Shown here in pieces: positions 1 through 10,783 of a stretch of DNA of 64,000 bases. The stretch is from NCBI RefSeq assembly GCF_026965535.1, contig NZ_CP114039.1, positions 6,076,001 through 6,140,000 of the forward strand, in the 5' to 3' direction. The notes under the pieces are model-generated. The model did no database searches. It saw only the letters and a program-made list of their open reading frames with translations, and was not told the DNA's origin. The DNA is from Corallococcus sp. NCRR (GTDB lineage: Bacteria; Myxococcota; Myxococcia; Myxococcales; Myxococcaceae). How positions within the stretch are numbered: position 1 is the first letter of the stretch; the number at the start of each line of letters is the position of its first letter. A program made the translations under genes and the position numbers.

Positions 1-181
1 CGCCGTTGTCGCAGTTGATGCCGGTCCCCGTGACGGAGCCGGAGCCAAGCCCCATGGGCATGACCCGCAGGGGCGCGGCCTCGGCCGTCATCGTGCACAG
101 CGACGCCGCGAACAGCAGCGCGCCCAGGGCGGGGCGGACCTGGGGAAGGGGGAGCGAAGCAATGAGTCGGTCGCGTCTCAT
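1..181 (-). CDS. Secreted protein, 5' part only (gene leaves the window)
   Basis: The start is the ATG whose first base is 181. A GGAGGT ribosome site lies about 7 bases upstream, which fixes this start. The first 60 residues are visible. They begin MRRDRLIAS and carry a hydrophobic core ending near CTMTAEAAP, which looks like a Sec signal peptide. The mature part begins with GSGSVTGTGINCDNG, resembling the Gly/Thr-rich Cys-containing repeats common in secreted myxobacterial proteins. The function cannot be assigned. The gene continues past base 1. Confidence 0.7.
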   Translation of the reverse strand, partial: MRRDRLIASLPLPQVRPALGALLFAASLCTMTAEAAPLRVMPMGLGSGSVTGTGINCDNG

Positions 182-290
182 GCGTGGACCTCCATGGGAG
201 TGCCCGCATGCGCTGCAAGGAAGTGGCCGCGTTCAACCGCGCGGAATCACACCCGGGGGGCCACGTCTTGCGTTGCCCCGGAGGCTACGC

Positions 291-316
291 GGCCCGCGGA
301 TGTTGCTTCGCGGGCC
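291..316 (-). terminator. Possible hairpin terminator
   Basis: GGCCCGCG and CGCGGGCC are perfect 8-base arms around a 10-base loop. The hairpin lies between the end of the receptor/lipoprotein pair and the next gene on the same strand. No T-run follows in the minus direction, so it may be a weak or Rho-assisted terminator or only an intergenic hairpin. Confidence 0.3.
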
Positions 317-327
317 ACGCACGCCCT

Positions 328-360
328 GATGCTCAGGCGATGCTCAGGCGATGCTCAGGG
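328..360. repeat. Three tandem 11-base repeats
   Basis: GATGCTCAGGC occurs three times end to end, the last copy with one change. Read on the minus strand, each copy contains TGA. The stop codon of the lipoprotein gene (355-357) lies in the first copy met by the ribosome, so the array gives stacked TGA trinucleotides just after the gene. Confidence 0.7.
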
Positions 361-1278
361 GCTCCAGCGGGCCCGGCGCACCAACCAGGAGCTGCCGCCG
401 CGCCCGTCCCGCACCACGGCATAGAACGTCACGTCCTGGGCCGCCGCGCCTTGGGCCGGCTCCCACTCCACGCGGTGGCGGCCCTGCTGGCCGCCGAAGT
501 CCGCGCCGCCCGTCTCCGACAGGCTGAACTCTCCCAGCGTGGAGTACCAGGCGATCTCCCACGCCTCCTTGAGGTGGACGGCGTCCAGCCGCAGGCCCGG
601 CACCACGTAGTTCTCCTCCCGGTCCGACACGTCCTCGGCCGTCACCACGAACGGGCCGGGGCCGCTCAGCTCCAGCGGCGCGTCCTCCGGCCAGGGCACG
701 TCGTCCACGCGCAGGCCCGGAAGCACCGGCTGCACGTTGGCCGTCATGCCCTCCACCACCGGGCACCAGAAGACCATCAGCTTCTGCGCGTAGATCTCCT
801 CCTCGCCCGCCGACACGCGCAGGACGAGCGGCATGCGGATGCCTCCCAGACCCTTGTAGGCGTCCTCCTCCAGCACGCGCTCCAGGAGCAGCTTGTCCCC
901 CGCGACGCGCGCCGCGCCGGGGCGGATGGGCAGCGTCAGCTCGCCCGCGCTCGTGGTGCCCTCCGCGAGCAGCACGCGGTCCGCCTCGGTCGCGCACGTG
1001 CGGTCGTCCTGCGCCGCGCAGGCCCACAGTTGGTACTGGAGGGGGCGTCCCTCGCCGGCGGGATCCACCAGCAGCGCGCGGTACGTCACCTCCGCCGCGA
1101 GCTCGTCGAAGGCCTCCGGCGTCTGGTCGCAGGTGGAGGCGATGAGCTCGGGCTGCTCCGTGGAGACGCCGAGCACCCGGAGGTCGTGCACGTTCGACGG
1201 CTTGTCCTCGGGTTCGACGCAGGCGATGGCCGCCAGCCCCCACAGCAGCAAGACTCCGGTGTTGAGCAGGGCTTTCAT
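355..1278 (-). CDS. Lipoprotein downstream of TonB receptor
   Basis: 307 residues. The N-terminus has a signal peptide ending in the lipobox LAAIAC, so the mature protein is predicted to be lipid-anchored at Cys20. No domain is recognised; the C-terminal half looks like beta-rich extracytoplasmic sequence. The gene starts two bases after the stop of the 916-residue TonB-dependent receptor, with GGAAG inside the end of that gene as a likely ribosome site, so the two are probably co-transcribed. By position it may be a substrate-binding or surface partner of the receptor; that role is inference only. Confidence 0.85.
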   Translation of the reverse strand: MKALLNTGVLLLWGLAAIACVEPEDKPSNVHDLRVLGVSTEQPELIASTCDQTPEAFDELAAEVTYRALLVDPAGEGRPLQYQLWACAAQDDRTCATEADRVLLAEGTTSAGELTLPIRPGAARVAGDKLLLERVLEEDAYKGLGGIRMPLVLRVSAGEEEIYAQKLMVFWCPVVEGMTANVQPVLPGLRVDDVPWPEDAPLELSGPGPFVVTAEDVSDREENYVVPGLRLDAVHLKEAWEIAWYSTLGEFSLSETGGADFGGQQGRHRVEWEPAQGAAAQDVTFYAVVRDGRGGSSWLVRRARWSP

Positions 1279-1279
1279 G

Positions 1280-4030
1280 TCAGAAGCTTCCTTTCACGCC
1301 CACCACGGGGAGGATGGGGATGCCGGGCACCTCGTACTCGCGGCGCTGCCGGTAGTCATTGAACGTGAACTCGGTGTTCTCCGCGTTGTAGAGGTTCTGC
1401 ACGTCGAGGTAGAGCCCCAGCGTCCAGCTCTGGAACTGCCAGCCCTTGTCCACCCGCACGTCCAGCTGGTGGAAGCCGCGCATGCGCGCGGACGCATAGG
1501 GACCGTACAGGCCGCTGAAGCGGTTGCGGTCCACCTGGTACTGGTCGAACGTGTGGTTGAGCGGCGTCGTGGGGCGGCCGGTGGTGTAGCGGAAGCGCCC
1601 GCCCAGCTCCCAGCCGTTGCCCAGGACGTAGTTGCTCACCAGCGTGAGGATGTGCGTCTGGTCGAAGGGGCTGAGGCCATACGCCGTATCGTCGCCGGTG
1701 GGACCGAAGCCGCCGCCGAAGCCGCCGTTCCCCTCCGGGAGCGGGCCCGCGCGTCCATCGAGCGACTGGCTGAAGGTGTACGACAGCCAGCCGGACCACT
1801 TGTCCGTCGCGGACGCGCGCTGCTTCTTGACCATCACCTCCAGGCCCAGGGCGCGGCCGATGCCGTCGTTGGAGTACGGCACCTGGAACACGCCTCCGCC
1901 CGGCAGGGAGACGAGCTGTCCGGGCGCCACGATGTTGCTGAAGCGCCGGTTGAAGAAGCCCGTCACGTCGACGTTGAACACGTCGGTCAGCCGGTGCTCC
2001 ACGCCCAGGCTGCTCTGGAACGCGCGCTGGTAGGAGAGGTCCGGGTTGCCGTACGGCAGGGTGATGAAGCGGAACGTCTCACCCGGCTGGCTGTAGAGGC
2101 CGAGCGAGCCCTTGAGCTGGGTGCGCTCGGTGGCGTTGAAGGCCACCCACAGCCGGGGATCCAACGCCACGTTCCGGGCGTCGCCCGCGCGCTGGTAGTT
2201 GGCGCGCACGCCGGGGGTGAAGATGAACTTCCCCACCTTCAGGTCCGCCTCCACGAAGAGCGCACCGTCGAACGAGCCCAGGCCGATGTGCTCCACCAGC
2301 AGCTCGCCCACGGACTCGGCGCCGGGGAAGGCCACGTACTCGAAGTTCTCCGGCGCGGGGAACTGCACGTCGAAGGACTGGTGCTCGTAGATGAGGTCCA
2401 GGCCGGTGCGCACGGTGAGGTTGGAGGACAGCTCCAGGCCCAGCACCTCGCGCGCGCCCACCGTGTAGCCCACGCCGTCCTGCTTCGCGGCGCCGAAGCT
2501 GAAGCTGGTGCCGTCGTAGCCCACGTACGGCGTGAAGACAGACGTGAGGTTGCCCTTGCGGTAGGTCCAGTCGCCCTTGATGCGGTGGAAGAGGGTGTGC
2601 GTGTCGACCGTCAGGTCGCGCTCCGTCTCCGGGCCGCCGGTCACCAGGCGCAGCTGGTCGTCACTGCCGAAGGCCATGACGTAGCCGGTGCTGCGTCCGC
2701 TGCCCGCCAGGGCCCGGGCCTCCTCCTCCGAACGGGCATCCCGCTTCGCGCCGAAGTCCACGCGCAGCTGGTAGTCCCAGTACTTGGGGACGACGGACAG
2801 CGTGCTGCCTTCATCCTTGGGGAGGACGGCGGGGAGGATCGTGTCGATGTACGAGCGCCGCGCGGCGGCGGCCACGCTGATGCCGTCCGTGATGGGGGCT
2901 TCCAGGAAGAAGCCCGCGTCCAGCAGGTCCACCTTCACCGAGCCATGGAACGTGTCGGCGGCGCCCTTGCGCGTGCCGACCTCCACGATGCCGCCCACCG
3001 CGCGGCCGTACTGGCTGCCGTAGCCGCCCGGGAAGAAGTCGAGCTGGTCGATGAACTCGGCGTTCACCACCGAGGGCCCGCCGAGCAGGTGGAAGAGGAG
3101 GGGGATGCCGACCCCGTCCATCATCGTCGCCGTCTGACCGGGGTTGGAGCCGCGCACCAGGAGCTGGCCGGAGATGAAGGGCGCGCGCGCCACGCCCGGC
3201 AGGGTCTGGATGACGCGGATGGGGTCGCCGAAGGTGCCCGGCGTGCGCTGCGCCTCCTGGCGCGTGATGGTCCGGCGCACGACCTCCTTCTTCGGCCGCT
3301 CGGAGCGCACCACCGTCTCCAGCGCGCCGCCGGTGGGGGCGAGGAAGAAGTTCACCTCCGTCGTCTCGTCCTCCTGGAGCACCTCCTTCGTCTGGTAGAG
3401 CTGGTAGCCGGACGCCACCACGCGCACCGCGCACTCGCCAGGGGCCACGTCGAGGGAGAAGCGGCCGTCCGCATCGGAGAGGGCCTCGGGCGCCTCCGGG
3501 TCGTCACCGCAGCGGACCGTGGCTCCCGCCACGCGCGAGCGGCTGCCGCGCGAAATCAACTGGCCCTTGAGCGTGGCCTTCCTCGCCACCGGGGCCTGGT
3601 CCGGTTTGGGGGCCTCCTCGGGAGGGGCGTTGAGGGTGAAGTGGTAGATGTATTCCACCTGCACCGGCGCGGGCACACCGTCCACCTCCGCGGGGGAGAA
3701 GCGGAACTGGCGCACGGCCGCGATGGCCGCCTCGTCGAAGCCATGGCCCGCGGGCTCCGTGGGCAACACGTCCGACACGGAGCCATCCGCGGCGATGGTG
3801 ATGATGAGGCGAACGGAGGCGGTGAGCTCCTCTGCGAGCGCTTCGGGAGGGTAGAGGGCCTCCACCTGCTGGAGCAGCTCTGGAGGTTTGGTGATGACGG
3901 GCTGGGCCTGCGCGGGCGGGGCCGCTTCCGCGGGCGGCGTGCCATCCTGCGGTGCCTGTGCCAGCGCCGGAGGCGTCAGCAGGAGCGAGGCCGCGGCGAG
4001 CGCGCTTCGGGCGTTCAGGTTCAGGGACAT
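1280..4030 (-). CDS. TonB-dependent receptor with N-terminal TonB-like domain
   Basis: 916 residues. It has a signal peptide (cleavage near PALAQA), then a TonB C-terminal-like domain at about 45-135, recognisable from LYPPEALAEEL and AVRQFRFSPAEVDG. A carboxypeptidase-regulatory-like beta domain follows at about 155-235, then a plug domain at about 245-360 (LLVRGSNPGQTATMMDG; FFPGGYGSQYGRAVGG) and an outer-membrane beta barrel ending in a C-terminal Phe. It should take up a ligand across the outer membrane with TonB/ExbBD energy; the ligand is not evident. The fused energy-transducer-like module is unusual outside Deltaproteobacteria. Co-directional with the lipoprotein gene downstream. Confidence 0.92.
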   Translation of the reverse strand: MSLNLNARSALAAASLLLTPPALAQAPQDGTPPAEAAPPAQAQPVITKPPELLQQVEALYPPEALAEELTASVRLIITIAADGSVSDVLPTEPAGHGFDEAAIAAVRQFRFSPAEVDGVPAPVQVEYIYHFTLNAPPEEAPKPDQAPVARKATLKGQLISRGSRSRVAGATVRCGDDPEAPEALSDADGRFSLDVAPGECAVRVVASGYQLYQTKEVLQEDETTEVNFFLAPTGGALETVVRSERPKKEVVRRTITRQEAQRTPGTFGDPIRVIQTLPGVARAPFISGQLLVRGSNPGQTATMMDGVGIPLLFHLLGGPSVVNAEFIDQLDFFPGGYGSQYGRAVGGIVEVGTRKGAADTFHGSVKVDLLDAGFFLEAPITDGISVAAAARRSYIDTILPAVLPKDEGSTLSVVPKYWDYQLRVDFGAKRDARSEEEARALAGSGRSTGYVMAFGSDDQLRLVTGGPETERDLTVDTHTLFHRIKGDWTYRKGNLTSVFTPYVGYDGTSFSFGAAKQDGVGYTVGAREVLGLELSSNLTVRTGLDLIYEHQSFDVQFPAPENFEYVAFPGAESVGELLVEHIGLGSFDGALFVEADLKVGKFIFTPGVRANYQRAGDARNVALDPRLWVAFNATERTQLKGSLGLYSQPGETFRFITLPYGNPDLSYQRAFQSSLGVEHRLTDVFNVDVTGFFNRRFSNIVAPGQLVSLPGGGVFQVPYSNDGIGRALGLEVMVKKQRASATDKWSGWLSYTFSQSLDGRAGPLPEGNGGFGGGFGPTGDDTAYGLSPFDQTHILTLVSNYVLGNGWELGGRFRYTTGRPTTPLNHTFDQYQVDRNRFSGLYGPYASARMRGFHQLDVRVDKGWQFQSWTLGLYLDVQNLYNAENTEFTFNDYRQRREYEVPGIPILPVVGVKGSF

Positions 4031-4114
4031 GGGGCGCGGAGCATACGGGATGAGGCCCCGGGTTCCGCATGGCTGAAGAACCTACGGAATTGAATGTCAC
4101 CGGTAACGTGCCCC

Positions 4115-4597
4115 TCAATTCCGCTGGGAGAAGGGACGTGCCCAGAGCACATCCCAGGTCCAGTCCGGGAAGGATTGCCTGGGCGTGGTGATTCGCACCC
4201 GCACCTGGGATGCGGCGACCTGGGCGCCCTGTCGTCGCGCCTCTTCGAACAGCTGGGTGCGCAGGCCATGCCCGTCCACATGGCTCGTGAACAGCAGGCC
4301 CGACTCCCCCACGGGCTCGGGCGGGGCGAGGGCGGGGTCGGCGGGTTTGAGCCCCCAGGCTTCCAGGACGTCCGGATACACCTCATCCAGGTCCACCAGT
4401 TCGACACGGACGCCCCGGGCCCCGCAGGGACAATCCCAGCCGGCATCGCCGTGCAGCATGCCCGAGGCAAGTGTCCGTGCGCGCGCGAGTGCGCCGCACA
4501 GGCCACACTTCACCGGAGGCATGTCGCCCACCCGCTGGCCCTGTTCATCGAAGAGGAGATGGAGCGCTTCCGTGGGTTCGGGCTTCAAGTCGGGCAC
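4115..4597 (-). CDS. Small CxxC protein, unknown function
   Basis: 160 residues from the GTG at 4597, which follows the stop of the upstream gene at once. The frame stays open further upstream but there lies wholly inside that better supported gene. Near the N-terminus are CGLCG (31-35) and DCPCG (55-59), suggesting a zinc-ribbon-like site. The C-terminal half has alternating charged and hydrophobic strands. It faintly recalls the double-CXXCG proteins of myxobacterial Sit immunity, but the spacing and length do not clearly match, so no family is assigned. Probably co-transcribed with 4600-5100. Confidence 0.65.
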   Translation of the reverse strand: MPDLKPEPTEALHLLFDEQGQRVGDMPPVKCGLCGALARARTLASGMLHGDAGWDCPCGARGVRVELVDLDEVYPDVLEAWGLKPADPALAPPEPVGESGLLFTSHVDGHGLRTQLFEEARRQGAQVAASQVRVRITTPRQSFPDWTWDVLWARPFSQRN

Positions 4598-4599
4598 GC

Positions 4600-5100
4600 T
4601 CAGAGCATGGGGGAGAAAGGCTTCTTGAGGGTCAGCGTGAGGCCAATCTCCCTCCCATACGGCAGTCGCCCCGACGCGTCCCGGCCGTCCTGGAAGGGGA
4701 GGCTGAAGCGGACGCCCACGGAGCCGTAGACGAAGCCGAGGAACGGCGACAGGTGGAGTGAAGTCGTGGGCCGGTGGGCCGTCGTCCCTGTCTCGTGGGC
4801 CACGCCCGTCTCCAGTCCGAAGAGCAGGAAGGTGCCCTGGACTCCGCCGCACAGCCGCGCGTGATTCCCATCCATCCACTGGCCCTGAGCGAAGACGCCC
4901 ACGGCGCCCGACCTGAAGGAGCGCATGCTGTTGTTGTGCATCGCCACGTTGAGCGTGGACTCCAGGCCCACGCCCCAGGCGGTGTCTTCCTGGCGGCGGC
5001 TCATGCTCAGCAGCGGACCCACCGTGAACCAGGGTTGCGGCGAGCCGTCGTCAGTGGCAGCGGCCGGGATGACCAGGGCGAGCAGGGCAAGGGCGTTCAT
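4600..5100 (-). CDS. Predicted exported beta-rich protein
   Basis: 166 residues from ATG 5100. That start puts a short signal peptide (MNALALLALVIPAAA) at the N-terminus; the longer frame from 5163 would bury it. The rest has alternating Gly/aromatic strands (VGPLLSMS, GVFAQGQWMDG, LGFVYGSVGVRF) typical of a small outer-membrane barrel or periplasmic lipocalin-like protein. No family is recognised. Its stop is followed almost immediately by the next gene on the strand. Confidence 0.65.
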   Translation of the reverse strand: MNALALLALVIPAAATDDGSPQPWFTVGPLLSMSRRQEDTAWGVGLESTLNVAMHNNSMRSFRSGAVGVFAQGQWMDGNHARLCGGVQGTFLLFGLETGVAHETGTTAHRPTTSLHLSPFLGFVYGSVGVRFSLPFQDGRDASGRLPYGREIGLTLTLKKPFSPML

Positions 5101-5232
5101 CGCGCCAGGATACGTGGGAGCCCCTCCTCGTCCGGGCTCCCCCTCCAGACACTGTCCATGCATGCGGAGGCATGACGCTCTTCCCCATGGCGCCCACCCT
5201 GGAAGACGTCGTCTCCAGGGGGAGCGTGGCGG

Positions 5233-5985
5233 CTACCGGGGGATGAGGATCACATCCTCGTCCTGTTCCAGCCGGTACGTTCCGTCAGGTTGCAGGCAAC
5301 GCTCGGCATGGGCACGGATTCGCGCATCGAGCCTTCGCGCCTCATCTGGGGTCAGGGCCGCCAGTTGCGCGGCCGTGAAACACCCCTCCAGCACGAGGAA
5401 GCGGCAGAGCGTGTACATCTCGTCGAAGGTCTTCGCGGCGAACCCGCTCATCGTCGCGATCGACTCGTGGGGCAAACCCTTGCGCTGCAATTCAGCGGCG
5501 ACCTCTTCGCTGAAGTGCAGGGAGTCCGAGAACTCCCGGCACATCGCATGGGTCGGCCCCCGGGCGGCGGCCATCACAATCAGACAGCTTCCGCCGGGCC
5601 GCACGAAGCCAAGCAGTCTGTCAATGAAGCCTCCCCACTCGGAAACAGGCACGTGATACAGGACGTGCGAGCAGACGACCAGGTCGTATCTGTCATTGGA
5701 GACATACCGCTCCAGGGAGACAGGGAGGACCGTCGCCTTCTCATGATGGAAGCCGGAGCTCTGCTCGGGGTGGGGCTCCAGCAGGGTGAGCGAGTCGAAA
5801 TGCGGCGCGAGCCGTTCCGCGACCTTGCCGGCCCCCGCCCCGACATCCAGCAGGGTGGGGTGCTCGGGGAGACCTGGGAACAGCCGCTCCGTGACGATGT
5901 GGTGGATGTTCGTCGGATGCCTTGCGGACGCCGCGAGAATGCGAAACGCCGTGGCGTACTCCTGCGGTGACATCGTGATGGCCAT
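5233..5985 (-). CDS. Class I SAM-dependent methyltransferase
   Basis: 250 residues. Motif I is LLDVGAGAGKVAERL (about 42-56). It is followed by LTLLEPHP for the acidic ribose-binding strand and YDLVVCSHVLYHVP for motif III, a typical Methyltransf_11/12-type Rossmann core. The C-terminal third is helical and may select the substrate, which is unknown. The start MAITMSPQEY has an alternative Met four codons in. The gene stands alone, with UvrA-like and other genes upstream. Confidence 0.85.
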   Translation of the reverse strand: MAITMSPQEYATAFRILAASARHPTNIHHIVTERLFPGLPEHPTLLDVGAGAGKVAERLAPHFDSLTLLEPHPEQSSGFHHEKATVLPVSLERYVSNDRYDLVVCSHVLYHVPVSEWGGFIDRLLGFVRPGGSCLIVMAAARGPTHAMCREFSDSLHFSEEVAAELQRKGLPHESIATMSGFAAKTFDEMYTLCRFLVLEGCFTAAQLAALTPDEARRLDARIRAHAERCLQPDGTYRLEQDEDVILIPR

Positions 5986-6029
5986 GATTCCCCCGGTGTC
6001 GGGACGACTGCCGGGGGAACGCTACCATT

Positions 6030-8479
<2,450 letters not shown>

Positions 8480-8483
<4 letters not shown>

Positions 8484-8605
8484 GGGTCCATTGTCTCCAG
8501 CAGTTGTTCGAGGCGGTCGACGTGCTCGGACCAGAACGCGCGGTGGTGCGCGAGCCAGTCGATGAGCGGCTTCATTCCGCGTGGATCGTCCCGGTATAGC
8601 TCAGC
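8480..8605 (-). pseudogene. C-terminal fragment of an ArsR-family regulator
   Basis: The frame reads ELYRDDPRGMKPLIDWLAHH, then RAFWSEHVDRLEQLLETMDP and stop. This matches the last helices of ArsR regulators paired with AHSA1-type genes; the intact copy at 31296-31661 in this window ends in the same W-L-x3-R-x2-W pattern. The DNA-binding part is missing because the DinB gene ends just upstream. The stop overlaps the UvrA-like start as ATGA, so the fragment may once have been the first gene of that operon. A 31-residue peptide could still start at ATG 8575. Confidence 0.55.
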
Positions 8606-8606
8606 C

Positions 8607-9143
8607 CTATCTGTCCGCCACGGCCAGGACGAAGCGCGCGTAGCCCAGCTCCGCCGCGTTCTTCATCAGCTCCAGGTTCACCCACGCGACGATGTCCGCG
8701 AAGGGCCTGCCCTCCAGGGGCCACCGCGTGCGCTTCGTCGAGTGCAACTCGGCGTCGTCCAGTCCCATGACGGCGCCGCGCCACTGGTCGTGCAGGCATG
8801 TGATCCAGGCCTGGACGCCCTCGGCGGTTCCGGGCCAGTGCACGTCCTCGCGCTTCCGCGCACCCGCGCCAAACGAGTGGTCGTGCACCATCGACCACCA
8901 GAAGCCCATGTGCCACGTCAGCCAGGCGATGGATGCGGGCCCGATGTCATAGGCCTCCGACTCCGGCCACTCGGCGCGCCAGACGCCGTCCTGGCCTTGC
9001 TCCACGTGCAGCCCCTTGCGCGCGGGCCTCAGGAGGCACTCCCGCGTCGTCAGCCCATTGAGATGGTATTGGGTGAGCGCCCAGGCCGTGTCGAGTTGCG
9101 TCAACAACACGCTTCGCAGGCTGCTGTTCTCCTGAGAGTCCAT
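8607..9143 (-). CDS. DinB-family (four-helix, metal-binding) protein
   Basis: 178 residues, with the length and helix pattern of DinB/YfiT-type proteins. It has an N-terminal helix with LTQLDTAWALTQYHLNGL, a central IAWLTWHMGFWWSMVHD carrying histidines for the metal site, and a C-terminal helix LMKNAAELGYARFVLA. Members bind a divalent metal; some act in thiol-dependent transfer or detoxification, but no substrate can be read here. It ends where the ArsR-like remnant begins, so its arrival may have truncated that regulator. Confidence 0.75.
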   Translation of the reverse strand: MDSQENSSLRSVLLTQLDTAWALTQYHLNGLTTRECLLRPARKGLHVEQGQDGVWRAEWPESEAYDIGPASIAWLTWHMGFWWSMVHDHSFGAGARKREDVHWPGTAEGVQAWITCLHDQWRGAVMGLDDAELHSTKRTRWPLEGRPFADIVAWVNLELMKNAAELGYARFVLAVADR

Positions 9144-9199
9144 GGGGAGAGCCTTTCATGTAGGATCGCGCTTCACGCTAGAAATAGGAGAGATGCCCG

Positions 9200-9514
9200 A
9201 TGAAGCGTCTGCTGATTTCTTCCCTGGCGGTCTTTTCACTCCAATTGGCGGGATGTGGCGCTGGACTGGAGGAGGGCGAAACCCAGACTCCTCCCACGCC
9301 GACCGTGGATGACGCGACCCAACTGGGCCCCATTGGCGGCCTCCAGTATGGAACGCACGTGAGCTACTACACCGACAGCTCCAAGACGGTGCTGGTGGGC
9401 GAACGCGAATGGGGCTGCCCGCCTTCGACCTACTTGATCAATTGGGGCGCGACGTCGGCCTACTCGCTCACCTGGAAGTTCCTCTGCGCGCAGGAGCCGC
9501 AGCAGGTGCAGTAG
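9200..9514 (+). CDS. Small lipoprotein, DUF6289-like
   Basis: 104 residues. AGGAGA lies 8 bases before the ATG. The signal peptide ends in the lipobox LQLAGC. The mature part has YYTDSSKTVLVGEREWGC, then a second Cys near the end, matching the YYSD...VG...C pattern of small secreted DUF6289-like proteins that are numerous in myxobacteria. The function is unknown. It is transcribed divergently from the DinB gene. Confidence 0.7.
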   Translation: MKRLLISSLAVFSLQLAGCGAGLEEGETQTPPTPTVDDATQLGPIGGLQYGTHVSYYTDSSKTVLVGEREWGCPPSTYLINWGATSAYSLTWKFLCAQEPQQVQ

Positions 9515-9582
9515 GCCGAGCGGCTCGTCACGCGCCATGAACGAGAGCCCCGCTGGACGTCGGCGGGGGTAGTCTGTCCGGC

Positions 9583-10380
9583 ATGCCGCTGAAGGTGATG
9601 ACGCTCAACATCCTGATGGGAGGCGAGGAGCGCATGCCGCTGCTCCTGGCCCTCATTGCTCGCGAGAACCCGGACGTGCTCGTGCTGCAGGAGTGCCTGG
9701 GGTGGGAGGACGGCGAGCGGCTCCGTCAGGTCGCCGCCACGCTCGGCCTCCCCGCCACCGACGCCCACGTGCGGCTGGGCACCGCGCGTGCCCGTCCCAG
9801 TGGCAGCCGCTACCACGTCGCCGTCGCGAGCCGCTGGCCCCTGCGCTCGGTCCGCGCCCACGCGGATGCCCACTTCATCGGCCATTGCCTCCTTGAATGC
9901 GAGCTGGAGACGGGCGCGGAGCCGCTGACCGTCTTCGCGGCCCACTTCGACTCCCACCATGAGTCCCTGCGCTTCGTGGAGGCGCGCTACCTGCGCTCCC
10001 TCATCGAGCCCGCGGCCTTCGGTTCGCGGGCCTTCCTCCTGGCCGGGGACCTCAACTCCCTGTCGCGCTCGGACCCCTATCCGGTGGACCTGGCGGATCG
10101 CGTCCGCCGCGCCAGGGTGGACAAGTACGGCCACCCGCCACGCTTCGACGTCATCGACGACCTGGAGGGCTTCGGCTGGCGGGACACGCTGCGCCTCAAG
10201 CCGGGTTCCTCCCAGTGGGCCACTGCCCGGCGCCAACGCGAGGGCGAGGTCCTCGACTTCCGCACCGACTACGTCTTCGCCTCGCCCGCGCTGGCCCGGC
10301 GGCTGATCTCGGCTCAGGTGGTGGACGTGGGCACGGCCTCCGACCATCACGCCCTGACCGCGAGCTTCAGCGACGCTTGA
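9583..10380 (+). CDS. Endonuclease/exonuclease/phosphatase-family hydrolase
   Basis: 265 residues. The family motifs occur in order: MTLNIL at the start, VLVLQEC with the metal-binding Glu, FAAHFDSH, LAGDLNSLS with the catalytic Asp and Asn, RTDYVFAS, and ASDHHALTA with the final Asp-His. This is the DNase I/phosphodiesterase fold, and all catalytic residues appear intact. There is no signal peptide, so it is cytoplasmic. The substrate (DNA, phosphoinositide or nucleotide) cannot be told. Confidence 0.85.
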   Translation: MPLKVMTLNILMGGEERMPLLLALIARENPDVLVLQECLGWEDGERLRQVAATLGLPATDAHVRLGTARARPSGSRYHVAVASRWPLRSVRAHADAHFIGHCLLECELETGAEPLTVFAAHFDSHHESLRFVEARYLRSLIEPAAFGSRAFLLAGDLNSLSRSDPYPVDLADRVRRARVDKYGHPPRFDVIDDLEGFGWRDTLRLKPGSSQWATARRQREGEVLDFRTDYVFASPALARRLISAQVVDVGTASDHHALTASFSDA

Positions 10381-10389
10381 GGCATCGCC

Positions 10390-10776
10390 TCACCCCAGCT
10401 CGTTGCGCTGGAGGGACTCCGCCTCCGCCACGATGGCCGCGCGGATCTTTCCCTTCAGGGGCGCCTCGTTCTTGAGCACCTCCTTGAGGGCGGCCGTCTT
10501 CCCGTAGAACACCCAGGTGGAGGAGTGACTGCCGCCGCTGGGGGTGGAGACCCGCACCTCGAAGAAGCGCTCCAGCTTGCCCTTGTCCCCGGTCAGCGGG
10601 GCCACCCGGAGCTCGACGTCGCCCACGCCCTCCACGAGCGCTCCGCCCGCGAAGCGGGTGCTCACCGCGGTGAAGGTCCCCGTGTCGGGCACGCCCTGGA
10701 GCGCGCGCCCCGACAGCTCGTGGAGCGCGGCGCCAATCGCCTGTTGCAGCTTCTGTTCGTTCAGGACGATCTGCAT
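10390..10776 (-). CDS. Candidate immunity protein for the RelA/SpoT-domain toxin
   Basis: 128 residues, unrecognised. It starts 7 bases after the stop of the 786-residue toxin-like gene on the same strand, so the two are almost certainly one transcript. It has no signal peptide or membrane segment. The sequence is a compact alpha/beta pattern with a glycine- and serine-rich middle (STPSGGSHSSTWVFYG). In polymorphic toxin loci this position is normally the immunity gene; that role is inferred from position alone. Confidence 0.6.
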   Translation of the reverse strand: MQIVLNEQKLQQAIGAALHELSGRALQGVPDTGTFTAVSTRFAGGALVEGVGDVELRVAPLTGDKGKLERFFEVRVSTPSGGSHSSTWVFYGKTAALKEVLKNEAPLKGKIRAAIVAEAESLQRNELG

Positions 10777-10783
10777 GGGGGCC

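Noticed and set aside
893..4093. A 1066-residue open frame on the plus strand
   Set aside because: It is the reverse shadow of the TonB receptor and lipoprotein, rich in Arg/His/Ala runs with no motifs; such shadows are expected at this GC content.
4115..4597. SitI6-type double-CXXCG immunity protein
   Set aside because: The Cys spacing (CxxCG, CPCG) and short length do not clearly match, and no toxin gene is adjacent.
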